DNA from: Seison nebaliae
Taxonomy: Eukaryota > Rotifera > Pararotatoria > Seisonacea > Seisonidae
Direction: 5' to 3'
Assembly: GCA_023231475.1 (NCBI GenBank)
Contig: JALJEE010000106.1
Coordinates: forward strand, 1-64,000
Length of the DNA: 64,000 bases
The notes under the pieces are model-generated. The model made no database searches. It had not been told where the DNA came from and saw only the letters and a list, made by a program, of their open reading frames with translations. The translations under genes and the position numbers were made by a program. Numbering within the stretch: position 1 is the first letter of the stretch; each line of letters opens with the position of its first letter. Positions 1 to 13,422 of this stretch are shown one piece after another.

Positions 1-1
1 C

Positions 2-137
2 TTCGACATTACTTCTCATATTCCAGAATATTTAAGAGATGAAATCGTCATTGGAAGAAAACTTATCACTGATAACATGTACAGTAATCTATCTCATTTT
101 CTTTTTAATTTACCCCGAGGGGATTTGATTTTATAAT
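2..137 (+). CDS. 3' end of a partial, unrecognised gene
   Basis: An open frame runs in from the window edge and ends at TAA 135-137. It encodes about 44 residues, beginning FDITSHIPEYLRDEIV and ending LPRGDLIL. The amphipathic, charged composition and absence of stops suggest the last exon of a real gene whose body lies before the window. No start or family can be identified from this tail. An A-rich stretch follows directly, as at other 3' ends here. Confidence 0.4.
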
Positions 138-439
138 AAAAAAAAAAAAAAAATAAAATAAAATAAAAAATAAAATAAATAATTTTGTGACACGACTTAA
201 ATATTATTAATTGACAACTGTTTTCTTTTCTAATTTTACGATTGCACCAATATCTATTGTTCGATCTTCTTCGCTATACAATTAAATTTTTGTAAATGGT
301 GACAGTTGGAACAATAGGATCGATAAACAATAAGAATTACTTACCATATATAAATGTACGTGCTAACTAGTTATTTGTTTCAACTGAATGTCAATTGAAT
401 TTTTAGATTATTCTATTTCTACTTTTGTGATTATACGAT
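138..439. other. Intergenic spacer
   Basis: AT-rich spacer between the partial gene end and the next start codon. Its first part is an A-rich low-complexity run. I see no convincing promoter motif or RNA gene in it. Confidence 0.4.
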
Positions 440-1936
440 ATGTTTTTCTCGGGCTCAGCCCAAAGTGTTATATTATCAGGTATGGTTGGTACGTTTACCG
501 TCAACATGATCTTTGAAATAAGAGGAAATTTGATTGAGCATGCAAAAAATTGGTATAGTCAGGACAAATCAGATACGATAACAGAGTTAAATTCGGACAA
601 AAATTTAACAAAAGAAAATCGAGAATTGAAGAATGAAGAACATGTTGGTGAGGAACCAGTGTCATCAGCGACTGAACATCAATCGGAAATAAATAAAAAT
701 GGTGAACATGATAGCATAATCTTAAAACAAAAAATTAAGATTTTTAATTGTAAATTAATTAATTTCGATAGGGCCATGAGGAGCAATGGAAAAGTGAACA
801 AAATTAGTATTCCTATGTTTACTCGATTCTTATCTAAATTGAAATTAGAAGGAGATGTAGTAGATGGTAGAACTGGATTTAAATGTCCTTTTAATGAAAT
901 GGATTCGATTTATATTCCTTGTGAATGTACAAATTTTACTGAGATTCGGAAATTGGATGTGGTGGACGAGGTGGTCAGTTTAATATTTCATTCGGTGGTG
1001 GTCGAATTTAATAGGAAACGTGGTCTAAATTCAAATTCTAATTTACTTATACTTCCTCCTAAATATCTTTTTAACTGGAATATGAGTGATATCTTATCAA
1101 TTATTAGACATATGTTAGAAACCGATTGTCAGGAACTGACGAATATTCTTACACATTTGGAAGTTATTGGTTTCTTGTGTTATATCCAAATAAATAAAAC
1201 CCTCAAATTAATTTATGAATATTTAACGAATCTGTTAAACAATCCTCAAATGCAATTGGCATTCGAAGATAATGTTCATTCATTCATTGATGATTTAGCG
1301 AAAAGAAGTAAATTTGTCCATATTAATGAAATTGAAAAGGAAGAAACTGAAGAAGAAAGTGACAACCATTCGGAGAATGTTTATGAAGCAATGAAGGACA
1401 AAACTATAAATAGCTTAAAACAATTTGGAAATACTTTGTCACATTCAAATTGGGTAGATAAATTTATTTCTGAACTTGGATTAAATTGTGAAAAAGATTC
1501 TCTAACAATTGATAAAAATAAATTAACAGACTTCATAGAAGATTGTTCTATTGGTTATTACCGACAAATATTTGTAGGAAATACATTACAGCCAATTCTT
1601 AACAATATAGTTTTTGAAAAAACTAAAGAAAAAGAAAAAATCATTGATTATTACAAAGAATTGAAATTGGATTACGAAATCAGGAATGAAATTAATATTA
1701 ACATGGAATACAACTTGCAACTATTGGAAGGACGATTGGCGGATGTTAATTTGGAAATAATAAACATTGTAAATCTGATGAAGGTGGTTAATTTAGATGA
1801 TCAGAACAGAAATAATAAATCCAACGTTGTTGTTTTGGAACATATCTTCCAAATGATATTATTGTATTTGATGTTGGAACCGAAAAACTATTTTACGTTA
1901 ACGGAATATATTGGACGACTTCTTTTACATCAATAA
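440..1936 (+). CDS. Unrecognised 498-aa protein, probably single exon
   Basis: The open frame runs ATG 440 to TAA. The first 28 residues are fairly hydrophobic (FSGSAQSVILSGMVGTFTVN), which could be a membrane anchor or a buried helix. Residues about 35-95 are charged and low-complexity. From about residue 95 the protein is rich in Ile/Leu/Asn and predicted helical, with one Cys-containing segment (YIPCECTNF). An acidic linker near residue 300 (EKEETEEESDNHSE) separates two helical parts. I recognise no domain and found no splice site needed to keep the frame open. Codon use matches the neighbours, so it is probably a host gene. It could be a lineage-specific gene. Confidence 0.6.
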   Translation: MFFSGSAQSVILSGMVGTFTVNMIFEIRGNLIEHAKNWYSQDKSDTITELNSDKNLTKENRELKNEEHVGEEPVSSATEHQSEINKNGEHDSIILKQKIKIFNCKLINFDRAMRSNGKVNKISIPMFTRFLSKLKLEGDVVDGRTGFKCPFNEMDSIYIPCECTNFTEIRKLDVVDEVVSLIFHSVVVEFNRKRGLNSNSNLLILPPKYLFNWNMSDILSIIRHMLETDCQELTNILTHLEVIGFLCYIQINKTLKLIYEYLTNLLNNPQMQLAFEDNVHSFIDDLAKRSKFVHINEIEKEETEEESDNHSENVYEAMKDKTINSLKQFGNTLSHSNWVDKFISELGLNCEKDSLTIDKNKLTDFIEDCSIGYYRQIFVGNTLQPILNNIVFEKTKEKEKIIDYYKELKLDYEIRNEININMEYNLQLLEGRLADVNLEIINIVNLMKVVNLDDQNRNNKSNVVVLEHIFQMILLYLMLEPKNYFTLTEYIGRLLLHQ

Positions 1937-2214
1937 TTTAATTTTTATGATAATTTAATTTTAATCCCTTTTTTTCTTTTTAAAAAAATATCTCATTATG
2001 TAACACTCATTTAATTTTAATCAAATCTTCAAAAAAACAATAAATATTTTCTCTATAAATTTACAAGTTTTATCTGTAATGATTACATATTATAATTGTT
2101 AGATGAAAAAACGTTTTTTTTCTTAAGAAGATATTATGTAATCTGAAATGACTTGTTGGTTATAATATATTATTTACAATATGATGAAAGGTGATATTAG
2201 GTATCAAAAATCAA

Positions 2215-3313
2215 AATGACGTCGAAACCTTCCGTCCGATTTGTGTTTCCAATTGTCTCATTAAGAAATTGTCATGGAAAAAATTATAAAAAATAGATAT
2301 TCAGAAATTCGGTTAGAGGAACGCTGTCGATTATCTTATTAATCCGATATTTCATATCGATGTCCCGATCTTCAAACCAAACTTTTTTAGTTTGTTTTCT
2401 GGATGCATCGAAGACGTTTGATTCAGAAAAGATCGATCTTCATTTGAATATAATCGATCACAAAATTTTTGCCCTGGATTTTTGGAAAAATTTTTGATGA
2501 AGTAATCGCAGCTGGTAATAATCAGTGTTCATTCGTATGTAGAGATTCGACGTTCCCATCTATCTATTCCTATGCAGATGATCTGGTGTGTGTCACTAAC
2601 TGTATGAAACTAGCAGCATGTGGAATTGAATGTAATAAGAGGAAATCAAAGTTGCTAAATAATAATGTAATTAGTGGAAAATATTTTCATCTTAAATCGA
2701 TGTGTTGCAATGAGACTGTCTTTCTTGATTGTCTGATAGATAAAAGGAAAAGAAGTTCTTTGTTTGTCGACAGCATTCGTCGTAATTTCATAAGAAGCTT
2801 CTACTCCTTTCATCATAGATGTAAATATCTCCCTCTCAAATTGAAGATAAAATTGTTATTTACCTTCTGTTGCGGTTTCCATGGATTCCAAGCAGCATTT
2901 GGTATTTCCAATAAATCCATAAACTCTTTAGACAAAGCGTATAATCGGTGCATTCGAATCTTACTCGGTCGTCTTAGACCTCTTTGCAGAGCTTTGATGT
3001 TTTCCATTGTAGAACTACCTCCATTTCCGATGGTTCTGCTTGAGAGGTATCTCTTGTTGCCGAAAATATTTTGACATCGCCGTTTCCATTTCCGGAATTT
3101 CTGCAATGTGAACAATTTAATTCTCCACTCCATTATTTTTGTTCTTATTATCAAATTACATATCCTTCATCCTTATCTGATGCCAGAAATATGTTTATTC
3201 GTTTCAAAGTAGATGAGTATGTACCGGATGCTCTCCTCTCTCACGTTCCACTTGGCCGTGGGCTCATTCGCAATAATAATTTTTCCGGTCTCACCATTTT
3301 TTTGCGAATTTAG
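2215..3313 (+). mobile_element. Decayed non-LTR retrotransposon (LINE) reverse-transcriptase relic
   Basis: Short blocks in shifting frames match the order of LINE reverse-transcriptase motifs. FRPICVSNCLIKKLS (about 2227-2272) resembles the usual YRPISL block. LDASKTFDS (about 2399-2425) is the motif-A aspartate block. YADDL (2571-2585) is the catalytic motif C. The C-terminal part continues as SLDKAYNRCIRILLGR (about 2927-2975). Motifs A and C lie only about 150 nt apart, closer than in an intact enzyme, so internal sequence has been lost. Stops and frame changes break the frame, and no 5' ORF or endonuclease is visible. It is a dead copy; its clade cannot be set from this much sequence. 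Confidence 0.75.
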
Positions 3314-3512
3314 TTTCTATTTCTTAATTACCCAAAAATTGGGATTGTATTCATAATAAATAATAATATTGTGATAGTTTTAGATGAATTGATTTTATTT
3401 TCGTCGCATATGCACTTTTATTGTAGATTCTAGTGCTTTTTTACAACTGATTTCAATAGAATGGAATGGAAAATAGAAAATAATAAAAATACTTTGAAAA
3501 AGTAAAATGTAT
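3314..3512. other. Intergenic spacer
   Basis: AT-rich spacer between the LINE relic and the stop codon of the minus-strand LRR gene. It probably holds the 3' UTR of that gene. No coding or RNA feature is visible. Confidence 0.4.
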
Positions 3513-6500
3513 TTATATAATTTGAATCATCAATTCCTGTCCGTTCATCATGTTGTAGTTGAGTTGGAGTATATGAAGGAAAGATTCCGAATGAGAGTCA
3601 CTTCCAAATTGGATCCAGTGAGATCGACTTTCTGTCAGTTGTTTGAGTGCAGCATTGTCAGTTAATAATGAATTTCTGTTTTCATCGAAAAGATTAATTA
3701 CGAATTCTATTGGTGTTAGTTGATTCTTTAAAATAAAATAGGAAAATTAAAATAAAAAAAAATTTAAAAAATTCCAACAATATTTGAAATTTTGAGTAAA
3801 CTATAATTAAATAAAAGTTGAATTGTAGTTGCCAATGGACGATAAAAATATTCAATGTCATTTATCATCAGATATGACATTCGTACTGAAGAAACATTTT
3901 CATTTCCTACATCATTCGAAAATTTCCATATACAAAGAAAGATGGGTAAAGTGAAAATGTGATTATTTAAAAAATATCCAAATTTCTCCAATTCTTCCAA
4001 ACTTCCATCGAGAGAATTGGTCAGTTGTATTTTAATTTTAACTCGTTGAAAATATAATAATTTCGTTTGTTCTATCTGTTCGATAGTTAATGGAATTGGT
4101 AGTAGAACATTTAACAAAGACGGCCAATCTTTCCTCAACGTTTTCTCCAGACAATGTTGAGTGAGAAAACATTCGTCGAATAAGAAGTTTATGAAAAAAT
4201 TTTCGGATTTTACATCGACATCCGTATTAGTTTTAGTAGTTTGAATAAAGTTGTTCATTGATTGGAATTGATGAATTAGAGAACAATAAATATTCTCACA
4301 ATAGTTCTCGTGGGTACTGATAATGTGGAATGCGGAAAATAATTCGACATTTTCCTTCTCGGGAACTAAAAGAAAATGAAGAATTATATCGATATTTCTT
4401 ATTCCAAAATCGATTTTCTTCAATTGTTCGTAACAGAAAATGTGACGGAGAAATAAATAATTTTCAAATTTGTTCGAATTTACATTCTCTTCTATCACAT
4501 CAATCTCGAAGATTATCATAGAACATGATAAATAAACGAAAAGACATTCCATTTCTCTTTCATGTTCGACGACTTTCCATTCCTCGTCCGACGATTGTTC
4601 ATATTTCATATAATTTAGTGAATGTCGTTCGATTCTCTCAATATCTTCTTCCCGATATAAGAAAACTTTCATAATATTTTTCGAATATTTCACTTCTTTC
4701 TTTTCCAATTGACTCTCTCTCATTTTATAGTTGATGAGATGGAAAATATTCTCATAAATCGATCGCTCATATTTGCCGAGATTGGACAATAAATGTAATT
4801 TCAAATTTGCTCTTTTCGATGATGTTATTGTTAGTTCGGTGATTTCTAATGAATTTGATTCTTTTTCCGATTCCAAATCTTCTTCTTTCTCCAATTCCTC
4901 TTGATCGATACGAATTATCGGATTCAATTCTTCCTTATCAATCGATAATGGATTATATTCAATTTGAATATTTCTTAATGAAAATATTTTGTCTAATAAT
5001 TTTCCATTTTCTTTTTTGGAAATATTTAACGATTTACTTCGTCTCTTCAACAATAAGGGAAGATTCTGATGGTGAAGTGATTGAGGAATTTGAAATTCTT
5101 CATGTTTCTTTTCTAATTTATATGGTTGATGTACTTTGTCATATTCACACAAATCTTCAGAATAGATGACTGGTGGATGATCCATTATCTCTTGAATCCA
5201 ATCGTTATTGAATGTTCCCATGTTATCATCCGATTCATTCGATAATTCTGTTGGACTTCCATGTACAATTCGGAAAAATTCTTTTCCATTTTCATCTTTC
5301 TCTTTTTCTTCATCATCATCATTATCATCGTGAAGACCGGTAGTAGTGGAAGAATCTAAATTAATATTTCTTACCATTAAATCGCGTTTGTGTGAGTCAT
5401 TTAATTGGAAATTTAATTGAAAATTATCGAATTCTTCACTCGATTCACAACTGAGTTGTCTCACAAATTTGGGAAGATATCGAGATTGATTTTGTGGTGA
5501 TTGTTGAAGAAATTCGACGGTGTTTGTTTGTTCATCTCCCACGAAAACTTCCTTCACTTTCATCATAACTCGTTTGAAAAATTTCATACGCTTTCCCGAT
5601 TGTTTATTAAGAATTTGAATGGATTCAGTTATCGTTCGTTGTTTGCCTGTGCCGATTTGTGAGAATTCTTTCTCTGTTAACGGAATATTATCGAGAAGGA
5701 AATTGGACGTTATTGAATTTTGATCAATTCTTGGCGAATGACTATAAGTGAGTGGAGTGCGTTGTGGGAACCAAGAACGATCCATAATATTTTGGAGAAA
5801 GAGAGGACGAAATAATTTTGAATAATAAATTGGATTTCCAATTAAATTGATCGTTCTCAAATGGACACAAGTCGAGATGGATTCGATATCATTCCATCGA
5901 CTTAATAAATTGTAAGAGACATCGAATTGTCGGAGAGAAGTTTGTAGTTTGTCCAATTCGTTAATATTCCCTATTAAATTAGAAGAGATGTTTAATGTTC
6001 TTAAAGCGAAATCGACATGAAACGGATTATTATCATCAATATCGAACGATCTTAATCGATTATGAGATAAATCTAAATTCTCCAGAAATTGGAAAAGTGA
6101 CGCACTCAAAAATTCCGTATTTGTTAATCGATTATTACTTAGAATTAACGTTTTCAATAATGGTGTATGAACGAACGCTTCTTTCCATAATTCTTTCTGA
6201 TGACAATTTTCCAATTTATTATAACGCAAATCTAAATAACTTAAACGATTCCATTCAGTTCGTTTTGTCAATTCGTGAATATTTTCAAATTGATTCATTG
6301 GAATATTCTTTGATAAATGACTATATTGTTGAACGTGCCATTTGAGAAATGCTTCAGAATATAAATCATTTTCATCTTTCGGTTGTTTATTTCCATCTTC
6401 AACATCATTTCCTCTCTTTCCAACCAGAAGATCATGTATAAATGAAATACTTTCCGATTCTTCTTCTTCATAATCACAACCACAAATACAACAGAAAACT

Positions 6501-7348
6501 CGTCGTTCTTCCTCACATTTCTCTCCATCATCCATTTCTCGTTTTCGTTGTCGTTCTCTTTCTACCGATTGTTCCACCATTTCTTGTTCGATCGTTTCCA
6601 ATTGTTGTGATTGACGATTGTGATAAATTTGATGATTCCATGAAAGAATCGCAATTGATTGACGGAATTTATTCAATAAAATCAAATTTCTATTTGGCAT
6701 TTGTGGTGGGAAAATTTGGAAAAAATTTATATTTCTTATTTGAAGCATTTTCAATTCGTGGAAATAAAACAGATCCAAATGAATGTCATTCGTTATCAAA
6801 GTATTCTCATTCAATTTAAATGATTGCATCAAATTCATTTTCTCCAAATTATTATTGATATTCATTCGTGATGTATTATTCGTCACTCGATCATTTTTCA
6901 ATTCTTTCGGAATTCGTTTCAAACGGAAAACGCCAATTTTACTCTGGTTATTCCGTCTTAATTTCTTCCAATCACCATCAATACTCAATGATTGAATTGA
7001 ATACATCATTCTCTCAAATTGAGGCAATAATCGAGGATTGTATTGTGATGGTAAATGAACTGTTTGATGGTTTAATGTAGAAATCTTTTTTCGAATCCAT
7101 AACAATTCCAACGGTATTGAAAATAAATAATTTTCACTTAAAACATTTCGGATAATTGTCGACTTCTCGAAATCTTTCTTTCGTTCTTTTCTCCCATCCA
7201 CTTCTTCCGTCGTCACGGATTTGGTGGAGGTATTGGTCACTTCACATCTTTCATAATGGAGAGAGTATCTTTGGAAGTTCTCCACGAAATTTCTTATGAT
7301 ATTCGCGTGAGACTTCGACAATCGAACTGACCGTTCATTCAAATTCAT
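3513..7348 (-). CDS. STK11IP/LIP1-like leucine-rich-repeat protein
   Basis: Two exons, 7348-3779 and 3725-3513, join in phase 0 across a 53-nt GTT...AG intron to give about 1260 aa. Residues about 366-505 hold tandem leucine-rich repeats (LDLRYNKL, LILSNNRL, LDLSHNRL, LNISSNLI, FDVSYNLL, INLIGNPI). The order fits STK11IP, the scaffold that binds the kinase LKB1: an N-terminal helical region, then LRRs ending in a GNP capping motif, then a long acidic linker, then a C-terminal beta-rich region resembling a PH-like fold. The family assignment rests on layout and LRR spacing, not on a search. Nischarin or another LRR scaffold is the main alternative. The linker (residues about 520-880) is rich in Glu/Asp/Ser and probably disordered. 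The second exon adds a conserved-looking tail. Confidence 0.6.
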
Positions 7349-8064
7349 TATTCATTTACTTTACTCCAAATTTCATTATCTTATCGCTTTATTCATTTCG
7401 GTCTCGTGACCAGTGTAAGCTTCTTCCTATCATTTCCACTATTCAAAATTTCAAATGACATTTTCTTTTCGCTTTCTCATCAATAATCTCTTCCTCTACT
7501 CTCTATTCACTACCTACTCCCATCATAACCTTCAATCTACAAATCTTCTCTTTTCTTTATCAAAACAAACTTTGAGAGACATTTCTTCTTTCAGACCGTT
7601 TCCCCGTTAATACTCTCAATTATTATTCGAAATGTTTTTCTTTATTTTTTAAATTAATTTTCCTTTTTCTTCTATGTGTCCAATCTTTGATATTCTATCT
7701 AACAATAGTAAGTGAATAACTCAGAAAACTGAAAATATTTTAAATTTGACTCAACTAATTTCAGTTTAATGACTCATTTTAATGAATGTTTTTTTGTACC
7801 ACTCTAAATGTAAACTCTAACATAACACTTTATAAACTAAACTAACGATTAATAACAATGATAGACATTTTATTTTGTAATTTTTTTTCTCTCATATTCA
7901 TATATTTGACATGTATAGGAACTTATTATGTTATTCATTAGATGATATTATAAAAGATAATAATATTAATGGAATTTAACTACATTATGAAATGTTTGAA
8001 GGAAAAATATTTTTCAAAACTTATATTTCAAGTCTAATGTTTCCAGGAGAATAATGATACAGTA
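7349..8064. other. Intergenic region upstream of the LRR gene
   Basis: About 0.7 kb of AT-rich DNA between two minus-strand genes. Its lower part is pyrimidine-rich on the plus strand and should hold the promoter and 5' UTR of the LRR gene. The upper part should hold the 3' UTR of the VWA gene. No ORF, tRNA or clear repeat was seen. Confidence 0.4.
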
Positions 8065-11000
8065 TCATAAATGTTGGTTATTGTTAAAAGTAATGAACGG
8101 ATCTTGGTCTTTCATACCAAACTCATCGACCACTTCCCTAATAAGAATGAAATGAGATTGAACTGATATTGATGTTTTGAAAAGAAAGTAACTTAAGATT
8201 CGCTGTATCGGATTCGAATCGAAGACATTTACAAATTTCCCGATACATCTTGAAAATGTTATCTCCTAAAGCAAACGATATTGGCGCTATTTCGCTGATA
8301 TCCGGTTCCGTTATAGCTTCATTACAGAATCTTCGAATGTTTTGTAGTTTTTCTTCGTTGAGATTTAGATACAATGATCCGCAAGTTAATCGAGATACAT
8401 TTCTAAGGAAACTTATCAATAACCTTTAGGGAAATATAATTCTGAATAAATTAAAAATTACTAACTCGTCGTCGCAGTTTAATGATAATGTGTTGATTAC
8501 AGGAAGCGAATAATCGACATTCTCATTCACTAATTTAATTTTATTTTTCTCCAATTGTTCCAAAATAAATTCGACTGAATCTGGTTTGACATTATTCGTT
8601 ACAAAAAATATTGTCGTTTGTTTATCATAAATATTATGTTTCGTTAATAATTCCTTCAAACAATTTAAATAAGAGTTGAAGTTGAAATAAAATGGAACTT
8701 GAAGCATTTCATACGTACCGCTATGACCAGTGGGTGTGATGGAATATAACCATTCGATGACTTGTTCACACGCTTCTTCTGAACATTCGCAAAATGAATT
8801 CGAATCTACGAAACTTATCTGCTCATCAGAAAAGCCTATAATATTGAAACTTTATGAATGAAAGAAGATGACAAATAAGAGGAAATGAAAGAGAACGATA
8901 TGAAATTGGGATTGACTTGTTCCCAAATCAAATTGTAAATCATGATTCTTGTCATTTCGATGGAATCTGTCATATGTTTCGACAAATCTAAAACAATCAA
9001 CAAATTTGGTGTTTCGATCGGACCGAAATGTAATTTACTTCCTAAAATTTATTAATTTTCAATTTTTATACGTCGATAAATTTAATTCTAACCGACTAAA
9101 GACCATTGTAATCGTTTCACATATCGAACGACTAGTTGTTGTAAAACTGATTCGTAATTATGTAATTCATTAATTCTGGAATGAATGTGCTGTCGTTTAC
9201 CATGAATGACTGCTGTTGGAAATGTATTACAATATCTATCAAGGAAAATGACGAGAAATGAGGGAAATTCAAAAATCAACTTTGACGGTTCACCATCAGC
9301 TGATGGTGTATGAGGACAATTGGTTGATTTGACGATATTATCGAACTCTAATTTCAATTTGAATAATGAATATTTTTTCAACCAATTCTTGTTATTTATC
9401 CATTCATCACCATCAGGTACTGGTAATGACATTGATCGACAAATGTCCAATTCACCAGTTGGTGTTGTTGTTGTTGATTTTTTCTTTTTTTCTTCAATTT
9501 TTCCTCTTTGTTTCTTACCTCGTTGCACTAATGTCGTACCAATCGTTTTCGTATCCAAATAAAAACATTCATATCGATTCTTTCCGTTTTTCGTTGGAGG
9601 TTTTTTTTTCGTCGATCCATTTCGAATTTTTGGAACTAAATCAGTTGAAGCGCTACTTGGTTTCCAAGGTTGATTAGACGAATTAGTACGACGACCGTTC
9701 AACTAAATAGAAGAATAATTTTATGATAATTTTCAAATTTAATAGGAACATAATTTATTCGATCGGTTGTTAATTTATTTGTCCGTCGAGTTAAATTTTT
9801 ATTTTCAGATTTTTCTTTCTCCTCATTCTGCAATTCCTCAGACATCTTTGCTAGTTCAGTCATCTGTTTAATATGTCTCTTCTCTTTCACTTTATCTATC
9901 AATTGTTGACACTGGGAAAATGGAATAGAGGAAAAAGTGGATAAAATTTAAATTTCAAAAAAGAACCTTTCCAATTTGCTCTACAGTTTTCCCTATTTCT
10001 GCTTCAATCAATTGAATATCGTCACCTGAAACTTTACCAATTTCATAAAACAACAAATATCGTCCATCCGTCGAATGGGCTAAATCCTGTAGATGGTGTG
10101 AGGGAGATTGATTTGAATGATCATTCATAATGCCATGACAGATGTGTAATTTCCATCGTTTGATGATTTGAAAAGAACATAAATAATTTCTTAAAATTCG
10201 ATAATCGTTTTCCATGTCGTTCAATGTCAAATAATAAATTCCATAAGTTAAATTTTCATTTGACGTTTCATCTAATTGTTCCAAAACTTGTTTGACTGTT
10301 TTGGTCAAGTTACAAGTGCCGGAACAATAACCATTCTCCAAGATCCACAACCAAGCTAAATTCAATTGTTCTTCACTTGTCTTCACAAACATTTTACTGT
10401 ACGTTTCAAAATTTTGTTTACATCTGATAATACAAAAATAAAGATGTTTCTTTTAGAAAAATTGTAACAAGATAATATTGAAATATTTCTTATTATTCAT
10501 TTGTTCTTCCAACAAAAGTCTAAGCGCATTCTGTATATTATATGTATATTTCGTATTTTTTCCTCTCAAATCAACCACAACTAAAACCCTACAAAAATAT
10601 CGAAAAAGAAACATAAAATTAGAATGAAATAAAAATTTAAAGAATTAATTTCTTTTATTAGATCATCTTTTATTATAATTTATCATAGTTGATGCAAATA
10701 ATTTAAATATATATTTTTATTAACAATAAAATTTACAAACACTTCTTCTAATAAAGAACCAAAAGTTTGACATGAACCACTTTGTAACCATTGGAGTCGA
10801 TGTTCGAACATTGTTATTGCAGTTTCCGCTGATCGTTTATAATGGAACATATCCTTCATATCGATATGAACATAACGGACGGAACCATCCGGCCATGTAA
10901 TTTCGTGCATAGTTTGCTGGAAAAAAAGATGATTTAAATTTAAAAAAAATTGAGTGAGAGAAATTAATCGCGAAACTTTATTGATTGTCGATTCGATGAC

Positions 11001-13230
11001 TTTATCGAGAACTTGCACATACTTCGTTTTAGTTTTATGAGAATTCTTTCCCAGAATCTGATAAAGATCGATCTGTAATGCTTTCAGTCCATACTTATTT
11101 AACCATTCTCTGGATGTCAATTTCGAACATTTACAATGATAAGAGAAATCTAATTCTCTTTCATGATTCAAAGGTTTCCCTTCTAATTCTTTAACGAACG
11201 AATATCGTTTCTGAATTTCAAATTAAGAAGATCATTAATAAAAAGTAATGAAACATTCAAATCTTGGACAATTTCGATATTGAAACATTCCAAAGAATTT
11301 CTGTACATCGCCTCGATGTAATTAAGAGTTCGTTTGATTAATCCCATTTCTTCGACAATCATTTCAAATTCCGTCCCAATAGACGTCCAATTCTCATCTT
11401 GAGGCGAATAGGCATGAAATGTACCTCCCTCTCGTTCAGTGAAGAGTTTTAGTGTTAAATCTAAATCTAAATTTTTCGTATTAAATGCCACAACATATAA
11501 ATGACAATTCATGTGAATTGTTTTCTGTCGATAATAATCGAAAATTATTATCAAATCTTCAACAGGTAACGAAGTTATAATTAAGAGAATTGTCAAGTGG
11601 CCAATTCCCTGAATTAGAGCGACTTCATCGAAGAATTTTAAGATATTCGATCTATTATTTAATTTCATCTTATAAACAAAATTTTCCAGGCATTTCATTT
11701 CCGTCAAATTGTTCGTATTCTCCGACCAACATTTTTCCAAAACTTCTCTAATATGAATGAAATTGAGCAAATTTGATCGTTTTGAAAGAAATTGTTCTGA
11801 AAAGAAATTGATGAGTTGATTTTGAAATAATTTCAAATCTTCGTCATTCCATAACTTCGACGACGTTTCCGCACCAATCACAATCTTTTCTGATATATTC
11901 ACTTCTCCAAACATCTTTCTCGTTTCTAAGAACATTGTGCGCAATTTCTCTTGATATAACTCACTCAATTCATGTAATCGATGTTCATGTTCACTGATAG
12001 AATTTTTCTGAAATGTCAAATGTTGTAATTTCTCACTATTTTCAATCGATAGTGTTATTTGACCTTTCTTCAACAAATCGGCCAACGTCAATTTCAAATT
12101 AGTTATCGAATGTTCATCTCTCCATTTGTTGGGAGTTCGTTTCAAATTGACAGGTTCATAATTATCATAAGCTTTCTTCATATTCTCAATATGTGTATCG
12201 ATATTTTTAATTTCGCAAATATTCTGCCATTCGGGTAGTTCGAGACGAAACCAATTTTCCTTACTCAAATAAATACCTTTCCTGCCTTTTCGGATATGTC
12301 GCAGTACTTTTTTATTTTCTAATGGACTATCAGGTTTTTTTGATTTCTTCTTCTTATTCTTCTTCGGTAGTTTCTTTAAAGATTTCGGAGACGTTTGCAA
12401 ATTCTCTTTCATTCGTTTCTTCAAGTAATCATCAATATTAAAATTATCTTTCGGAGAAGTTTTCTTCGATAAATTTGAAAAATTCTTCGATAAATCCGAA
12501 AAATTCTTTGGTAAAGAATAATCTTTAGACGACTTTTCATCATAATGACTTGGGCGAGATAAATCGTTAGATAATTGTGCATATTTTCTGGGACTTTTCG
12601 GAGAGAAATCTGATTGATATTTATTTGTTAACGAATCATTGTTTTGGCGTAGTGGTGAATCTCGATTGGTGAATTGATCATTTAAATTATCAGGGAAACG
12701 AACATGTCGTTTTCTGTCTTGATTAGCCAGTTCATTTAAGAAATCATTTCCCGACGTATCTTTCAACAACGATTTCTTTTAAATAAATAATGAAAATAAG
12801 AAAATATAAAGTGAAAATAACTCGTGGAGAAGTAGATAATAAATTTGATGGATAATGTCTCTCATTTTTGAGATCAGTTAAATTGAAATTCTAAAATTTT
12901 CCAAAGTTTTAAAATATTTTAAGAAAAAAAACTAAATTAAAGTTAAACTTTCGGGGAAAATTGATGTCGATTGAAATCGTCGAAATCTTTAATTCTCGTT
13001 CCGAAATCATTAATGTTTTGTTTTGGAGAATCAACCGAAATAATCTGACAAGATGAATCGAACAATTATAAGAAATTTCGCAATTTTCAAAAATATTGAA
13101 AAACTTTGGGAATTTCGGTTTTGGGGACAGTTCGTTCCGGTGATTTTTTGGTGAAAATTGGACTTTTATCAAATCCTTTTTTGCTCGCCAATAGCGATTG
13201 CATCAATCGTTTTCGTTCGTCGTCAGCCAT
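8065..13230 (-). CDS. VWA3A/VWA3B-like von Willebrand factor A domain protein, 14 exons
   Basis: Exons: 13230-13105, 13044-12949, 12890-12822, 12775-11255, 11210-10977, 10916-10741, 10588-10469, 10423-9967, 9911-9750, 9702-9093, 9041-8917, 8818-8466, 8423-8193, 8137-8065. All phases close and give about 1450 aa. The start is ATG 13230 (MADDERKRLMQSLLASKKGF). VWA-type segments include VLVVVDLRGKN and LLIVLDLSKHM, each followed by helices and, later, by GGTFHAYSP and TPTGHSGT blocks. The stretch WPDGSVRYVHIDMKDMF...HRLQWL matches the inter-domain region typical of VWA3A/VWA3B. Those vertebrate proteins are about 1200-1300 aa and are linked to motile cilia and testis; ciliary function here is inference. 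The classic DxSxS metal site looks degraded in the parts I read. The 98-nt intron before exon 12 has two possible acceptors 3 nt apart. Confidence 0.8.
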
Positions 13231-13422
13231 TCCTGCAAATTCTTCAAAACAACCTCATTGTTCCTCTTAGTAACAGTGTTGATATGAATTAAATTGAGAA
13301 TAAAATGGAGGGAATGTGAATGGGAACTCTTTCAAAGAAAGAGCTTTTTCTAATTGATCTCTTATTTTCGAGGAGATTTGAATGTTATTTATTTTATGTT
13401 TTCTTTCCATAAATAATTAGTG
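13231..13422. promoter_or_regulatory. Shared bidirectional promoter region
   Basis: Only about 190 nt separate the start codons of the VWA3-like gene (-) and GCP3 (+), so both promoters and 5' UTRs must lie here or overlap the genes. A splice-acceptor-like sequence stands just before the VWA start on the minus strand (TTTGCAG). Another lies just before the GCP3 ATG (AATTAG), so 5' UTR introns or trans-splice acceptors are possible. No TATA box is obvious. Confidence 0.45.

Noticed and set aside
5995-7080. Several plus-strand open frames inside the LRR gene
   Set aside because: They are antisense shadows of a 1190-codon exon with clear LRR motifs and show no coding features of their own.
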